Assembly (NCBI RefSeq): GCF_003967275.1
Contig: NZ_AP018721.1
Location: 1,674,001-1,738,000 of the forward strand
Source: Sulfuritortus calidifontis
GTDB lineage: Bacteria; Pseudomonadota; Gammaproteobacteria; Burkholderiales; Thiobacillaceae
DNA length: 64,000 bases
Direction: 5' to 3'
The translations under genes were made by a program, and so were the position numbers. Numbering within the stretch: position 1 is the stretch's first letter; every line of letters starts with the position of its first letter. The notes under the pieces are model-generated. The model did no database searches. It saw nothing but the letters and a program-made list of their open reading frames with translations, and was not told the origin of the DNA. Below are positions 52,033 through 60,798 of this stretch, piece after piece.

Positions 52033-52042
52033 TCTTCGCCTG

Positions 52043-52069
52043 GCGGGTGTGGCCTTGCGCCACACCCGC
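52043..52069 (+). terminator. Hairpin after the HU gene
   Basis: An 11-base perfect stem GCGGGTGTGGC/GCCACACCCGC with a CTTGC loop lies 10 bases after the HU stop. It lacks a T-run, so it may be a weak or Rho-assisted terminator or a stabiliser. Confidence 0.55.
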
Positions 52070-52243
52070 TGCCCGCAACATCCTCCCAAGCTGCATCGCA
52101 TCTGGCGAATCACCGCCAGGACGTCTTCAGAATCCCCCACTTTCAGAATCACTCAACCTGCCCACAGCCCGGCAGTCGCTGTTTATTCGCACCGCCCATC
52201 CAACCGACTTCTACGCGGCTATTCCTACGTCAATCGCGGCCCC

Positions 52244-52296
52244 TTGACTTTACTGGACGAATGTCCAATTATTGGATTTGTACGTTTGTCCAATTA
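52244..52296 (+). promoter_or_regulatory. Promoter with duplicated TetR-type operator
   Basis: A -35 box TTGACT (52244-52249) and a weak -10 AATTAT (52267-52272) are 17 bases apart. Two copies of an 18-base motif, TGGACGAATGTCCAATTA (52254-52271) and TGTACGTTTGTCCAATTA (52279-52296), lie 25 bases apart over and just after the -10 box. The first contains the perfect inverted repeat TGGAC/GTCCA, a frequent TetR-family operator core. The operon's third gene is a TetR regulator, so autorepression is likely. Confidence 0.6.
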
Positions 52297-52312
52297 ACTA
52301 TCGGAGGTCGCC

Positions 52313-52954
52313 ATGTCCAGCATCAGTTCCATCACCGAAGCCCTATCTACCCAACCGGCCAAGCCGGAACCCGATATGGATATCGACCGGCTCAATGCCT
52401 GGTTCGACCAGCGACTGGAAGCCAAGCTGGCCGAGCGCGAGGCCAACAAGATTCCCTCGCTCGCCATCATCGCCACCAAGGGCACGCTGGATATGGCCTA
52501 TCCGCCGTTCATCCTGGCATCCACGGCAGCGGCCCTGGGCTGGGAGACCTCGGTCTTCTTCACCTTCTATGGCCTGGAGTTGCTGCGCCGCGATCTGCGA
52601 CTGGAGGTCTCCCCCTTGGGCAACCCGGCCATGCCCATGAAGATGCCAGCCGGGCCCGAATGGTTGCAGAAGATCAATTTCAAGATACCCAACTTGCTCA
52701 TGAGCAACCTGCCCGGCTTCGAATCGTTCGCCACCGGCATGATGCACAAGACCTTGCAGGCCAAAGGCGTCGCCAGCATCGCGGAACTGCGCGAACTCAG
52801 CCTGGAGGCCGGCGCCAAACTGGTGGCCTGCCAGATGACCGTCGACCTGTTCGGCTATGAGCGCGATGAGTTCATTCCAGAAGTCACCGATTGGATCGGC
52901 GCCGCCAGCTTCCTGCCGATCGCTCAGAAAGCAGACGTCACCCTGTTCGTCTGA
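52313..52954 (+). CDS. DsrE2-like protein with N-terminal extension
   Basis: The 213-residue protein is a paralogue of the DsrE2 at 35446: IATKGTLDMAYPPFILASTAAALGWE, SPLGNPAMPMKMPAGP and VACQMTVDLFG match closely. It keeps Cys173 (equivalent to Cys130) but has Ser in place of the first cysteine, and has about 45 extra N-terminal residues with a charged helix. A one-cysteine DsrE may act as a carrier rather than exchange enzyme. GGAGG lies before the ATG. First gene of an operon with an SDR protein and a TetR regulator. Confidence 0.85.
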   Translation: MSSISSITEALSTQPAKPEPDMDIDRLNAWFDQRLEAKLAEREANKIPSLAIIATKGTLDMAYPPFILASTAAALGWETSVFFTFYGLELLRRDLRLEVSPLGNPAMPMKMPAGPEWLQKINFKIPNLLMSNLPGFESFATGMMHKTLQAKGVASIAELRELSLEAGAKLVACQMTVDLFGYERDEFIPEVTDWIGAASFLPIAQKADVTLFV

Positions 52955-52972
52955 CGCCACTCGGGACCGGAT

Positions 52973-53980
52973 ATGCAAAAAATACTTGTCGCCGGCGCCA
53001 CCGGTTTTGTCGGCAGCCATGTCCTCGAAGCCCTGCAAGGGCGCGACGATGTCCACCTCATCGCCGCATGCCGCGACCCGGCCAGGCTGCCGGATCACTT
53101 TCGAGGTGAGGTACGGGCGGGCGATTTGCGCGATCCGGCCTATGCCCGCGCCGCCGTCGAAGGCGTCGACACGCTTTGCCTCTGCGCCGCCTGGAGTTCG
53201 CTCTGGGGCAACCGGGAAAACTCCGAGCGCCTGTTCCTGCAACCCGTTCTGCAACTGATCGAAGCTGCGGAGGCCGCCGGCGTGCGGCGCGTGATCAATA
53301 CCAGCACCACTTCCGCCGCCGCGCCCGAGCATTCGGCCGACCCGCAGAGCCGTGGCATCCCCCGCTCGTTCTGGCCGCACCTGGGCAATGTCATCGCGAT
53401 CGAAGAGGCCTTGCGCGAGCGCGCCAAGCCGGGGTTTCAAGTCGTGAATCTGCGCCTTGGCATCTTCGTCGGCCGACGTTATGGCCTGGGCGTCCTGCCC
53501 ATCCTGTTGCCCCGATTGAAGACCCATCTGGTGCCTTGGGTGGCCGGCGGCCGCACCGGCCTGCCGCTGATCGACGGCGAGGACATCGGCCAGGCCTTCG
53601 CCCTGGCAGCGACGACACCGGGCCTGAGCGATTACGAAGGCTTCAATATCGTCGGCCCGGAGATCCCCAGCGTGCGGCAAGCGATCGCGCACCTGCACAC
53701 GAAATACGGCTATCCCCAGCCCCACTTCAGCGTGCCCTTCCCCGTCGCCTACGCCTTCGCCGGCCTGATGGAGGCCATCGATCCTCTGCTGCCTTGGGAG
53801 CCGCTGGTCACCCGCAGCATCATTCATCTACTGGAAGACACCGGGGCCGATAACGGCAAGGCCGAGCGCCTGCTTGGCTACCGACCTCGCCACCACTGGC
53901 AGGCCGCCATCGCCAAGCAGGTGGCCGAAATGGCGGAGCGCCAGACCTACCCGATGAAAATGTATCGGCCCATCTCTTGA
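52973..53980 (+). CDS. Atypical extended SDR (NAD-dependent epimerase/dehydratase family)
   Basis: The 335-residue protein has the Rossmann motif GATGFVGSHVLEAL and the NLRLGIFVGRRYG region of extended SDRs. At the position of the catalytic YxxxK there is WPHLGNVIAIEEA, with neither Tyr nor Lys in register, so it may be a binding or redox-sensing protein rather than an enzyme, like atypical SDRs. It is 18 bases after the DsrE2-like gene and ends just before the TetR gene. Confidence 0.82.
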   Translation: MQKILVAGATGFVGSHVLEALQGRDDVHLIAACRDPARLPDHFRGEVRAGDLRDPAYARAAVEGVDTLCLCAAWSSLWGNRENSERLFLQPVLQLIEAAEAAGVRRVINTSTTSAAAPEHSADPQSRGIPRSFWPHLGNVIAIEEALRERAKPGFQVVNLRLGIFVGRRYGLGVLPILLPRLKTHLVPWVAGGRTGLPLIDGEDIGQAFALAATTPGLSDYEGFNIVGPEIPSVRQAIAHLHTKYGYPQPHFSVPFPVAYAFAGLMEAIDPLLPWEPLVTRSIIHLLEDTGADNGKAERLLGYRPRHHWQAAIAKQVAEMAERQTYPMKMYRPIS

Positions 53981-54036
53981 AGCCCAGGCGTCCAGGCCCG
54001 ATGATTAAGCCATTGATTGATCAACGGGCCCTAGCC

Positions 54037-54672
54037 ATGTCCAGTAAAGGCGAAAAGACGCGCAGCGATATTATCGAAGCCGCCCAGAATCTCTTTTATC
54101 ACCAGGGCTATCACTTCACCTCATTCAGCGACATCGTGGACAGCGCAGGCATCCTGCGCGGCAATATCTACCATTATTTCAAGACCAAGGACGACATCCT
54201 CGCCGCCGTCATCGATCAACACCTTGCCCGATTCACGGCCATGCTGGAAGGTTGGGAGAAGGAGTTGCGCGAGCCCAGGGCGCGGCTTATCCGGTTTACC
54301 GAAATGCTGATCGGCCGGCAGGATGACCTGGTCCACTATGGCTGCCCGGTCGGCACCCTGACCGGCGAACTGGGCAAGACCGCCGACACGCACAACCCCG
54401 CCAAGCCGCTGTTCGATCTCTTTCTGCAATGGCTAGCGCGGCAATTTGAAGCGTTGGGCTATGGCAGGGAAGCCGATACCTTGGCCCTGCACCTGCTCGG
54501 CCGCAGCCAGGGCATCACCGTCATGACCCATGTCTACCGCGACCCGAAACTGCTCAAGCGCGAGGTCACCCTGCTGCAAGGCTGGCTGACAGGGCTTGAA
54601 CCACCCCGGGTCAAGGCAGCGGCCCGCCCAGCGCGCGCAAGAACTCGTTCCGGTACTGAGCGTCCTGCTTGA
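54037..54672 (+). CDS. TetR family regulator
   Basis: The 211-residue repressor has an N-terminal helix-turn-helix (RSDIIEAAQNLFYHQGYHFTSFSDIVDSAGILRGNIYHYFKTKDDIL) and a helical ligand-binding domain with one Cys in HYGCPVGTL, a possible sulfur or redox sensor residue. The ATG at 54037 puts the HTH at the normal position; ATG at 54001 or TTG at 53977 are alternatives. Its 3' end overlaps the convergent folE gene by 62 bases. Probable controller of its own operon. Confidence 0.88.
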   Translation: MSSKGEKTRSDIIEAAQNLFYHQGYHFTSFSDIVDSAGILRGNIYHYFKTKDDILAAVIDQHLARFTAMLEGWEKELREPRARLIRFTEMLIGRQDDLVHYGCPVGTLTGELGKTADTHNPAKPLFDLFLQWLARQFEALGYGREADTLALHLLGRSQGITVMTHVYRDPKLLKREVTLLQGWLTGLEPPRVKAAARPARARTRSGTERPA

Positions 54673-55252
54673 AGCAGCCGGTGTAGGCCTGGGTCACCAC
54701 CCGCTCGTCGCCGCGCCGGTCCTCGCCAAGCAGCAGACACAGTTGCTCCGCCTCGATCACGCAGGCGGCCCCTTTGGCCTTGCCGTGAGTGATCAGGGCC
54801 TCGGCGATGTCCCGGGTCATCCATTCCTGGTAGGTGAAGCGATGGCCGATGGCATCGACCATGCGGGCGATGCGGCCGAAGCCGTGCAGCCGGCCGCCCG
54901 GGACATAGGCGACATGGGCGACGCCGCGGAAGGGCACCAGATGATGCGGACACACCCCATGTACGGCGATGCCGCGCACCACCACCATGTCGTCGCGCTC
55001 GTCCTGAAAACCCTCGCCCAGGGCCTCGCCCGGGTCCATGTCGTAACCGCCGAGCAGCCGCCGCTGCCAGAGCTCACGCACCCGTTGGGCGGTGCGGCCG
55101 GTATGCACCGCATCCGGCTCGACCCCGCAGGCACGCAAGAGATCGGTGATCGCCTGCTCGAAGGCGGCGACATCGAACTTGCCGCTGCGGGGGATGCCCA
55201 GGCTGCCGGGCCTGGGGGCGGGCATGCAATCGTGATCGGAACAGTCGGACAT
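54611..55252 (-). CDS. folE: GTP cyclohydrolase I
   Basis: The 213-residue enzyme starts folate synthesis by opening GTP. Zinc ligands lie in HGVCPHHLVPFRG and in QAYTGCF; GRIARMVDAIGHRFTYQE and LLLGEDRRGDERVVTQ-type segments are family motifs. The ATG at 55252 has AGGTGA upstream. A cysteine-rich N-terminal tail (SDCSDHDC) is unusual and could bind metal. Overlaps the tetR gene end. Confidence 0.93.
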   Translation of the reverse strand: MSDCSDHDCMPAPRPGSLGIPRSGKFDVAAFEQAITDLLRACGVEPDAVHTGRTAQRVRELWQRRLLGGYDMDPGEALGEGFQDERDDMVVVRGIAVHGVCPHHLVPFRGVAHVAYVPGGRLHGFGRIARMVDAIGHRFTYQEWMTRDIAEALITHGKAKGAACVIEAEQLCLLLGEDRRGDERVVTQAYTGCFKQDAQYRNEFLRALGGPLP

Positions 55253-55259
55253 GGTCACC

Positions 55260-55913
55260 TCAAAGAAATCCGCGCCGGCGCAGCTGCCGGTTGTGCACCC
55301 CGGACAATAGCAACACGGCGGCCAGGGCGCCAAGCAAGGCGAGCAGCATGTCCCATTGGGTATCCCACACATCGCCCTGGGTGGCAAGGAAAGCCACCGC
55401 CTCGTCGCCGGAGGCGATGGCCACCCACCACTCGAGGAATTCGTAAAAGACACTGATCGACAGCGCCACGCACAGCACCAGGAAGGTCAGCCACTTACCC
55501 GGCCTCAGTGGCGAAGTGCGCAGCAGGATTTCACGAGCCAGGATGGCCGGTACGAGGCCCTGGGCGACATGGCCGACCCGATCATAGTGATTACGCGCCC
55601 AGCCGAACTCGGCCTGCAGCCACTCGAACAAGGGCATCTCCGAATAGGTGTAATGACCGCCGATCATCAGGATCACGGCATGCAACGCCATCAAGCCATA
55701 GGCCAGGCCGGTGAAGGGGAACGCCCGGTAGGTAAGCAGCAGCAACGGCAGGCCGATCAGCACCGGCAGCACTTCCAGAAACCAAGTGAAGCGATCTTTC
55801 GGCTCGTGGCCGGACCAGATAAGGACGAGCAGCACGATGAGCAGCAAGAACCAGAGGAAGGGACGATCGCGGGCGACCAGGCGGGACAGGCCGAGAAGTT
55901 TGCCATTGGGCAT
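55260..55913 (-). CDS. DUF2238 membrane protein (YjdF type)
   Basis: The 217-residue protein has six hydrophobic helices and the DUF2238 signature HYTYSEMPLFEWL, then NHYDRVGHVAQGLVPAI and QGDVWDTQWDMLLALLGA. The role is unknown. It stops 7 bases before folE and has GGAGA before its ATG, so it may be co-transcribed with folE. Confidence 0.88.
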   Translation of the reverse strand: MPNGKLLGLSRLVARDRPFLWFLLLIVLLVLIWSGHEPKDRFTWFLEVLPVLIGLPLLLLTYRAFPFTGLAYGLMALHAVILMIGGHYTYSEMPLFEWLQAEFGWARNHYDRVGHVAQGLVPAILAREILLRTSPLRPGKWLTFLVLCVALSISVFYEFLEWWVAIASGDEAVAFLATQGDVWDTQWDMLLALLGALAAVLLLSGVHNRQLRRRGFL

Positions 55914-55955
55914 AAGGTCTCCTGCTTTGGCGTTGCTCCCATGTTGGCATAAAAA

Positions 55956-55976
55956 AGCCCGCCTGAAGCGGGCTTG
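55956..55976 (-). terminator. Intrinsic terminator after the Usp-like gene
   Basis: AAGCCCGC-CTGAA-GCGGGCTT; read on the minus strand it ends in a run of six Ts, 18 bases after the stop of the gene at 55995. Confidence 0.88.
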
Positions 55977-55994
55977 GCTAACGAGGCTGATGCC

Positions 55995-56447
55995 TCAAGC
56001 GACCAGCATACCGACGGGATAGCCCAGGTCGCGCAACTGCTGCGAGGCCATGTCCAGCTCGGCGCTAGGCTTCCGGTCGGCACCGATCAGGACCATGGAG
56101 ATCTGCCGATGCCGTTGGACATAACGCATCGCCTCCTCGGCCAGATCGCCTTCGGCCTGGGTCAGGCGGTAATCGATCCCGGCGCGTTCCAGCAATTGCA
56201 AAAACCTGCCCAAAAGGTGCAATGGCTCTTGCGGAGGCGAAGTCATCAAGATATCGAGCCGCTGGCTGAGCTGGCGGCAGATTTGCACCGCCGATGGCAA
56301 CAAGGCCTTCTCCAGCCGCTTGCCATCGATAACCAGCAGGGCCACGCCCGGCTTGGCTCGGCGAGGGGCCGCAGACACCGGCGCGCTGCTCTGCATAGCG
56401 ACCGGCACGGCCTGATAGATTGAGGATTCGCTTTCCGTTCTCACCAT
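55995..56447 (-). CDS. Hypothetical protein with Usp-like C-terminal half
   Basis: The 150-residue product is not clearly assigned. The part from GVALLVIDGKRLEKALLPSAVQICRQL through MRYVQRHRQISMVLIGADRKP to LRDLGYPVGMLVA has the alternating strand-helix pattern of a universal-stress-protein fold, but the ATP-binding glycine motif is absent. The first 35 residues look disordered. Starts 7 bases inside the preceding gene (ATGGTGA). Confidence 0.65.
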   Translation of the reverse strand: MVRTESESSIYQAVPVAMQSSAPVSAAPRRAKPGVALLVIDGKRLEKALLPSAVQICRQLSQRLDILMTSPPQEPLHLLGRFLQLLERAGIDYRLTQAEGDLAEEAMRYVQRHRQISMVLIGADRKPSAELDMASQQLRDLGYPVGMLVA

Positions 56448-56713
56448 GTCACCGCAATACCCCGAACATCGTTGCCCACCACCCGCGCCGGCAAACGCTT
56501 GCGCGAGTCGATCGCCAGCCGCTGGAAATCGTCGATGACCAGCTCGGTGCCGACCGGGAAGGAAATCCCGCCGTGACCGAGCACCATGGCGCGCCAACCA
56601 ATACCCTGCACCCGATAAAGGCCAATCCTGCGGCCGGCATGGTGCACCTCGACTATCGGCCGGCGTTCCTGCGAAGCAGCATCGAACCGGCGTTCGTTTT
56701 CCGTCTGAGCCAT
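56441..56713 (-). CDS. Small protein, possibly PilZ-like
   Basis: The 90-residue protein ends KRLPARVVGNDVRGIAVTW, like the last strands of PilZ domains, and has GTELVIDDFQRLAI in the middle, but the c-di-GMP arginine motif is not clear (only a charged RRFDAASQERR N-terminus). GGGGGTAG precedes the ATG. Overlaps the Usp-like gene by 7 bases, so the two are coupled. Confidence 0.55.
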   Translation of the reverse strand: MAQTENERRFDAASQERRPIVEVHHAGRRIGLYRVQGIGWRAMVLGHGGISFPVGTELVIDDFQRLAIDSRKRLPARVVGNDVRGIAVTW

Positions 56714-56892
56714 GTCTACCCCCACTCGATCGGGCCTGCTTCATGTACCGCCTGGCAAGCCCACTTAATGTTATGAGCCGGTCGGCAAAGCCAGCCTGCT
56801 CACGCTCTTCAACTTAGCCAAAGCATAGCGTGGGTCAATTAAAAGATTTTTACAGACCACCACGCGGGCCATAGCGGCCTTGTATGGCGGGC

Positions 56893-58065
56893 CTACTTGA
56901 GAAAGAGCTGGAGCAGTTCATTCAAGAAGCGCCGGCCGGTGGGGGTTGGCCGAATGCGCTCCTGTCCCCGCTCGAGCAGGCCGCGTGCCTCGGCCTCGGC
57001 CAATTCGGCCTCGACCTGGCTCAGGGGCAGGCCGGTCCGCTCCTGGAACAACCGCGAGTCGAAGCCCTCGGTCAGCCTCAGGGCATTCATCATGAACTCG
57101 AACGGCAGATCGCTACGCCGCAGCGATCGCTCCTCCGATACCCCGTCGGAACTGCCGGCCTTGCGCAGATAGTCTTCCGGATGTTTGACCCGCGCCTGGC
57201 GCAGGATCTTGTCGTGGAACGACAGCTTGGAATGGGCGCCGGCGCCGATGCCCAGATAGTCGCCGAACAGCCAGTAGTTCAGGTTGTGCCGGCAATGGCT
57301 GCCAGGCCGGGCGAAGGCCGAGGTCTCGTAATGCCCATAGCCGGCCTCCAGCAGCCGGGCCTCGACCCGCTCCTGCATGTCGGCAGCCAGTTCATCATCC
57401 GGCAGGGCCGGCGGATGGGCGGCAAAGACGGTGTTCGGCTCCAGGGTGAGGTGATAGGCGGAAAGGTGTGGCGACCCCAGGGCAATGGCCTGGCGCAGGT
57501 CGGCCTCGGCTTGGTCCAGGCTTTGGCCGGGCAGAGCGTACATGAGGTCGAGGTTGACGCTGTCGAACAGCGCCAGCGCCGCCTCAGCGGCGCGAACCGC
57601 CTCGGCCGCCGAATGGATGCGGCCGAGGGCACGCAGGTGATCGTCATTGAAGCTCTGGATGCCAAGCGAGAGCCGGTTCACTCCGGCCTGCCGGTAGCCC
57701 TGGAAACGCTCGCGCTCGAAGGTGCCGGGGTTGGCCTCCAGGGTGATCTCGGCCAGCGGGTTGAGCCGGGTCAGGGTACGCACCCGGGTCAGGATGGCGT
57801 CGATCGCCTCCGGCGAGAACAGGCTGGGCGTGCCGCCGCCGAAGAACACGGCCTCGATCGGCCGGCCCCAGATGGCAGGCAAGGCAGCCTCCAGATCGCG
57901 GCCGAGGGCCTCGACATAGCGCGCCTCTGGCAGACCTTCGCGTTGGGCGTGCGAATTAAAGTCGCAATAGGGGCACTTGCGCACGCACCAAGGCAGGTGG
58001 ATATACAGCGTCAGCGGCGGCGGCAGCGCAAGACCGCCTGGCGGGATCAACGGGTGATTGGACAA
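56893..58065 (-). CDS. hemW: Radical SAM haem chaperone HemW (HemN-like)
   Basis: The 390-residue radical SAM protein has the cluster motif CVRKCPYC (Cys27, 31, 34), FFGGGTPSL, and the HemW-type GIQSFNDDHLRALGR. HemW lacks the HemN activity and inserts or traffics haem. The TTG start at 58065 is the best available; the ribosome site is weak. An FNR-type site lies 100 bases upstream, in the shared region with the chemoreceptor gene. Confidence 0.92.
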   Translation of the reverse strand: MSNHPLIPPGGLALPPPLTLYIHLPWCVRKCPYCDFNSHAQREGLPEARYVEALGRDLEAALPAIWGRPIEAVFFGGGTPSLFSPEAIDAILTRVRTLTRLNPLAEITLEANPGTFERERFQGYRQAGVNRLSLGIQSFNDDHLRALGRIHSAAEAVRAAEAALALFDSVNLDLMYALPGQSLDQAEADLRQAIALGSPHLSAYHLTLEPNTVFAAHPPALPDDELAADMQERVEARLLEAGYGHYETSAFARPGSHCRHNLNYWLFGDYLGIGAGAHSKLSFHDKILRQARVKHPEDYLRKAGSSDGVSEERSLRRSDLPFEFMMNALRLTEGFDSRLFQERTGLPLSQVEAELAEAEARGLLERGQERIRPTPTGRRFLNELLQLFLK

Positions 58066-58165
58066 ATCGGAATCTTCTCAAGGCTGCGGCATGGGCATCC
58101 ATGCGCGCCATAAGTTTACCCGCTCCCCGCCGCGGGGGGGCAATACAACACGAAATCACAATTAT

Positions 58166-58179
58166 TTGATGCAAATCAA
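58166..58179. promoter_or_regulatory. FNR/ANR-type binding site
   Basis: TTGAT-GCAA-ATCAA is a perfect match to the FNR consensus. It lies 110 bases before the chemoreceptor start and 100 before hemW, in a divergent region. TATATA at 58185-58190 and ATAAAT at 58211-58216 are possible -10 boxes, so oxygen control of either gene is plausible. Confidence 0.65.
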
Positions 58180-58289
58180 AAACCTATATATCCCTACCGA
58201 AAAAGTTGGGATAAATTGGATGGCACAGTCTGAATATAAAAAAAGCGGGTGGGTTTTGCAATTGCCCCGGATAAACGAAGGAGGTAGAC

Positions 58290-59423
58290 ATGTTGCTGTT
58301 CATGAAGAACCGCCAGCAGCCCAGCCTGCTGGAATCCAGGCTTCAGGCCCTCGAAAGTGAAAACGCGGCGTTGCGCGAGCAACTGGCACAGAACCAGGCA
58401 GCCGCCGAATCCGCGATGACGTCGATGACCCAGCAGGCCGGTGCGCTCGGCCTGTTTCAGGGTGTAGCCCGGCAATTCAACACTTACGGCGATTCTCTCA
58501 AGGAGTCGCAGTCCTCGCTCGCAACCCTGGCCGCCTCCATGAAACACGAATCGCAAGAGGTCGCGGCCAATTGCTCCAATGTAGGTAGCACCCTCGGCAT
58601 CATCGAGCGCATGGCCGGCAATCTCGACGGCTTTATCCAGCGCATGTTGGAAACCGCCGACGCGGTCGACCAGCTGCATGCCCGCACAGGCGAGATCGAC
58701 AGCATCGTCAAGCTCATCCAGGAAATCGCCGAACAGACCAACCTGCTGGCGCTCAATGCCGCCATCGAGGCGGCCCGCGCCGGGGAGCAAGGCCGTGGCT
58801 TCGCCGTGGTCGCCGATGAAGTGCGCAAACTGGCCGAACGCACCCAAGGGGCGACCCACGACATCTCCAGCCTGGTCGAAACCATCCAGAACGAAGCCGC
58901 CAAGGTGCGCAGCCAGGTCCAGGTCAATCCCGAGCAGACCACCGCCATGCGTCAGGATGGGCAGGATGCCCACAATGGCATGCGGGCGCTGATGGACTCC
59001 TCAGGCCAGATGGTCGGCACCATCGCCGCCACCGCCCTGCGTAGCTTCGTGGAGACCGCCAAGGTCGACCACCTGGTGTTCAAGCTGGAGATCTACAAGG
59101 TGATCATGGGCATCTCGGAAAAGAAGGCCGATGAGTTCGCCGTCCACACCCAGTGCCGGCTGGGCAAGTGGTACTACGAAGGCGACGGCAAGGCCTGTTT
59201 CTCGCGCCTGCCCGGCTACAAGGAGATCGAGTCGCCCCATATCGCCGTGCACCGGCACGGCGTGGCTGCGGTACGGCATTTCTACGACGGCGATTTCGAT
59301 CAGTGCGTGGCGGAACTGGACCAGATGGAGACGGCCAGTTTGGACGTGCTGCGCAATCTAGAGCAGATGGCCGCCAGCGGCATGGCTGACCCCTCGGCGC
59401 TCTGCGTCGGCCACCAGCACTGA
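58290..59423 (+). CDS. Soluble chemoreceptor with C-terminal CZB domain
   Basis: The 377-residue methyl-accepting chemotaxis protein lacks membrane helices. An N-terminal coiled coil (about 10-60) leads into the signalling hairpin [41 protein letters not shown], then a CZB (chemoreceptor zinc-binding) domain. The CZB part has [28 protein letters not shown] and [10 protein letters not shown] supplying the Cys-His3 zinc site. CZB proteins sense zinc or oxidants. AGGAGG precedes the ATG. FNR box upstream. Confidence 0.92.
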   Translation: MLLFMKNRQQPSLLESRLQALESENAALREQLAQNQAAAESAMTSMTQQAGALGLFQGVARQFNTYGDSLKESQSSLATLAASMKHESQEVAANCSNVGSTLGIIERMAGNLDGFIQRMLETADAVDQLHARTGEIDSIVKLIQEIAEQTNLLALNAAIEAARAGEQGRGFAVVADEVRKLAERTQGATHDISSLVETIQNEAAKVRSQVQVNPEQTTAMRQDGQDAHNGMRALMDSSGQMVGTIAATALRSFVETAKVDHLVFKLEIYKVIMGISEKKADEFAVHTQCRLGKWYYEGDGKACFSRLPGYKEIESPHIAVHRHGVAAVRHFYDGDFDQCVAELDQMETASLDVLRNLEQMAASGMADPSALCVGHQH

Positions 59424-59437
59424 AACCGACAGCCTAA

Positions 59438-60031
59438 TCAAACCACGTCCGCCTTCAGCCTTGCGACCAGGGCACGCAACGCCTGGCCGCGATGGCTGAT
59501 GGCGTTCTTCTCGTCGGCCGGCAGCTCGGCCCCCGTCTTGCCCAGCTCGGGCACCAAGAAATAGGGGTCGTAACCGAAACCGCCGGCGCCGCGCGGGCTG
59601 TCGATGATCTCGCCGTGCCAGGCCCCCTCGGCGATGATCGGCTGCGGGTCGTCGGCATAGCGGACATAGACCATCACGCAGTAGTAATGCGCCTTGCGGT
59701 TGGCCTGGCCCTGCAGGGACTCGATCAGCTTCTGGTTGTTGCGCTCGTCCGATTTCGGCTCGCCGGCATAGCGGGCGGAATAGACCCCGGGCGCACCGTT
59801 CAGGGCATCGACACAGATGCCGGAATCGTCCGCCAGCGCCGGTAGGCCGGTGTGGGCCGCGGCATGGCGCGCCTTGGCGATGCAGTTTTCGATGAAGGTG
59901 ACATGCGGCTCGGGACACTCGGGCACGCCGAAGGCGCCCTGGGGCTGGGCCTCGATGCCGAGCGGCTCCAGGATGCGGCCGATCTCGCGCAGCTTGCCCG
60001 GGTTGTTGGAAGCGATCACGACTTTCTTCAT
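59438..60031 (-). CDS. rdgB: Non-canonical purine NTP pyrophosphatase RdgB
   Basis: The 197-residue house-cleaning enzyme hydrolyses ITP, XTP and dITP. SNNPGKLREIGRIL, the DDSGICVDALNGAPGVYSARYAG core, and the AHYYCVMVY and SHRGQALRAL segments are typical. The ATG at 60031 has AAGGAG upstream; a GTG one codon earlier is unlikely. It is 4 bases after rph. Confidence 0.96.
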   Translation of the reverse strand: MKKVVIASNNPGKLREIGRILEPLGIEAQPQGAFGVPECPEPHVTFIENCIAKARHAAAHTGLPALADDSGICVDALNGAPGVYSARYAGEPKSDERNNQKLIESLQGQANRKAHYYCVMVYVRYADDPQPIIAEGAWHGEIIDSPRGAGGFGYDPYFLVPELGKTGAELPADEKNAISHRGQALRALVARLKADVV

Positions 60032-60035
60032 CACA

Positions 60036-60767
60036 TCACTCCTTGATTGCCGCCTGCTGCTTGGCCACCAGCTGGGCGATGCCGGCCTGGGCCAGGTTGA
60101 GCAGGGCCTCCAGTTCGGCCCGGCTGAACGGCGCGCCCTCGGCCGTGCCCTGCACTTCGATGATGCCGCCGGAGCCGGTCATCACCACGTTCATGTCGGT
60201 GTCGCAGGCCGAGTCTTCCGCGTAATCGAGGTCGAGCACCGGCACCCCCTGGTAGATGCCGACCGACACCGCCGCCACCGGCTCGCGGATGACCGAGGCG
60301 GGCAGCTTGCCCTCCTTCACCAGCCACTCCACCGCATCGTGCACCGCGACATAGGCGCCGGTGATGCTGGCAGTGCGGGTGCCGCCGTCGGCCTGGATCA
60401 CGTCGCAGTCGATGTGGATGGTCCGCTCGCCCAGCTTGCTCAGATCGACCACCGCGCGCAGGCTGCGCCCGATCAGACGCTGGATCTCCTGGGTGCGACC
60501 GCTCTGCTTGCCGCGCGCGGCCTCGCGCTCGCCCCGGGTGTGGGTGGCGCGCGGCAGCATGCCATATTCGGCGGTGAGCCAGCCGCCGCCCGTACCCTTG
60601 ACGTGGCCCGGCACCTTCTCCAGCACGCTGGCGGTGCAGATCACCTTGGTGTCGCCGCACTCGATCAGCACCGAACCTTCGGCGTGCTTGGTGTAGCGGC
60701 GGGTGATGCGGATGGTGCGCAGGGCATCGGCGGCACGGCCGGAGGGACGGGAAACGCTGGAGCTCAT
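60036..60767 (-). CDS. rph: Ribonuclease PH
   Basis: The 243-residue phosphorolytic exoribonuclease trims tRNA 3' ends. [21 protein letters not shown] at the start, [17 protein letters not shown], the [18 protein letters not shown] core and [20 protein letters not shown]-type end are canonical. The ATG at 60767 is preceded by AAGAGA. Precedes rdgB in one transcript. Confidence 0.97.
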   Translation of the reverse strand: MSSSVSRPSGRAADALRTIRITRRYTKHAEGSVLIECGDTKVICTASVLEKVPGHVKGTGGGWLTAEYGMLPRATHTRGEREAARGKQSGRTQEIQRLIGRSLRAVVDLSKLGERTIHIDCDVIQADGGTRTASITGAYVAVHDAVEWLVKEGKLPASVIREPVAAVSVGIYQGVPVLDLDYAEDSACDTDMNVVMTGSGGIIEVQGTAEGAPFSRAELEALLNLAQAGIAQLVAKQQAAIKE

Positions 60768-60798
60768 GATCGATCTCTTGCCAGGGAAAGTGGAGATT

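Noticed and set aside
56441-56713. Firm PilZ assignment
   Set aside because: Only the last strands resemble PilZ; the arginine c-di-GMP motif is not clear, so the call is kept tentative.
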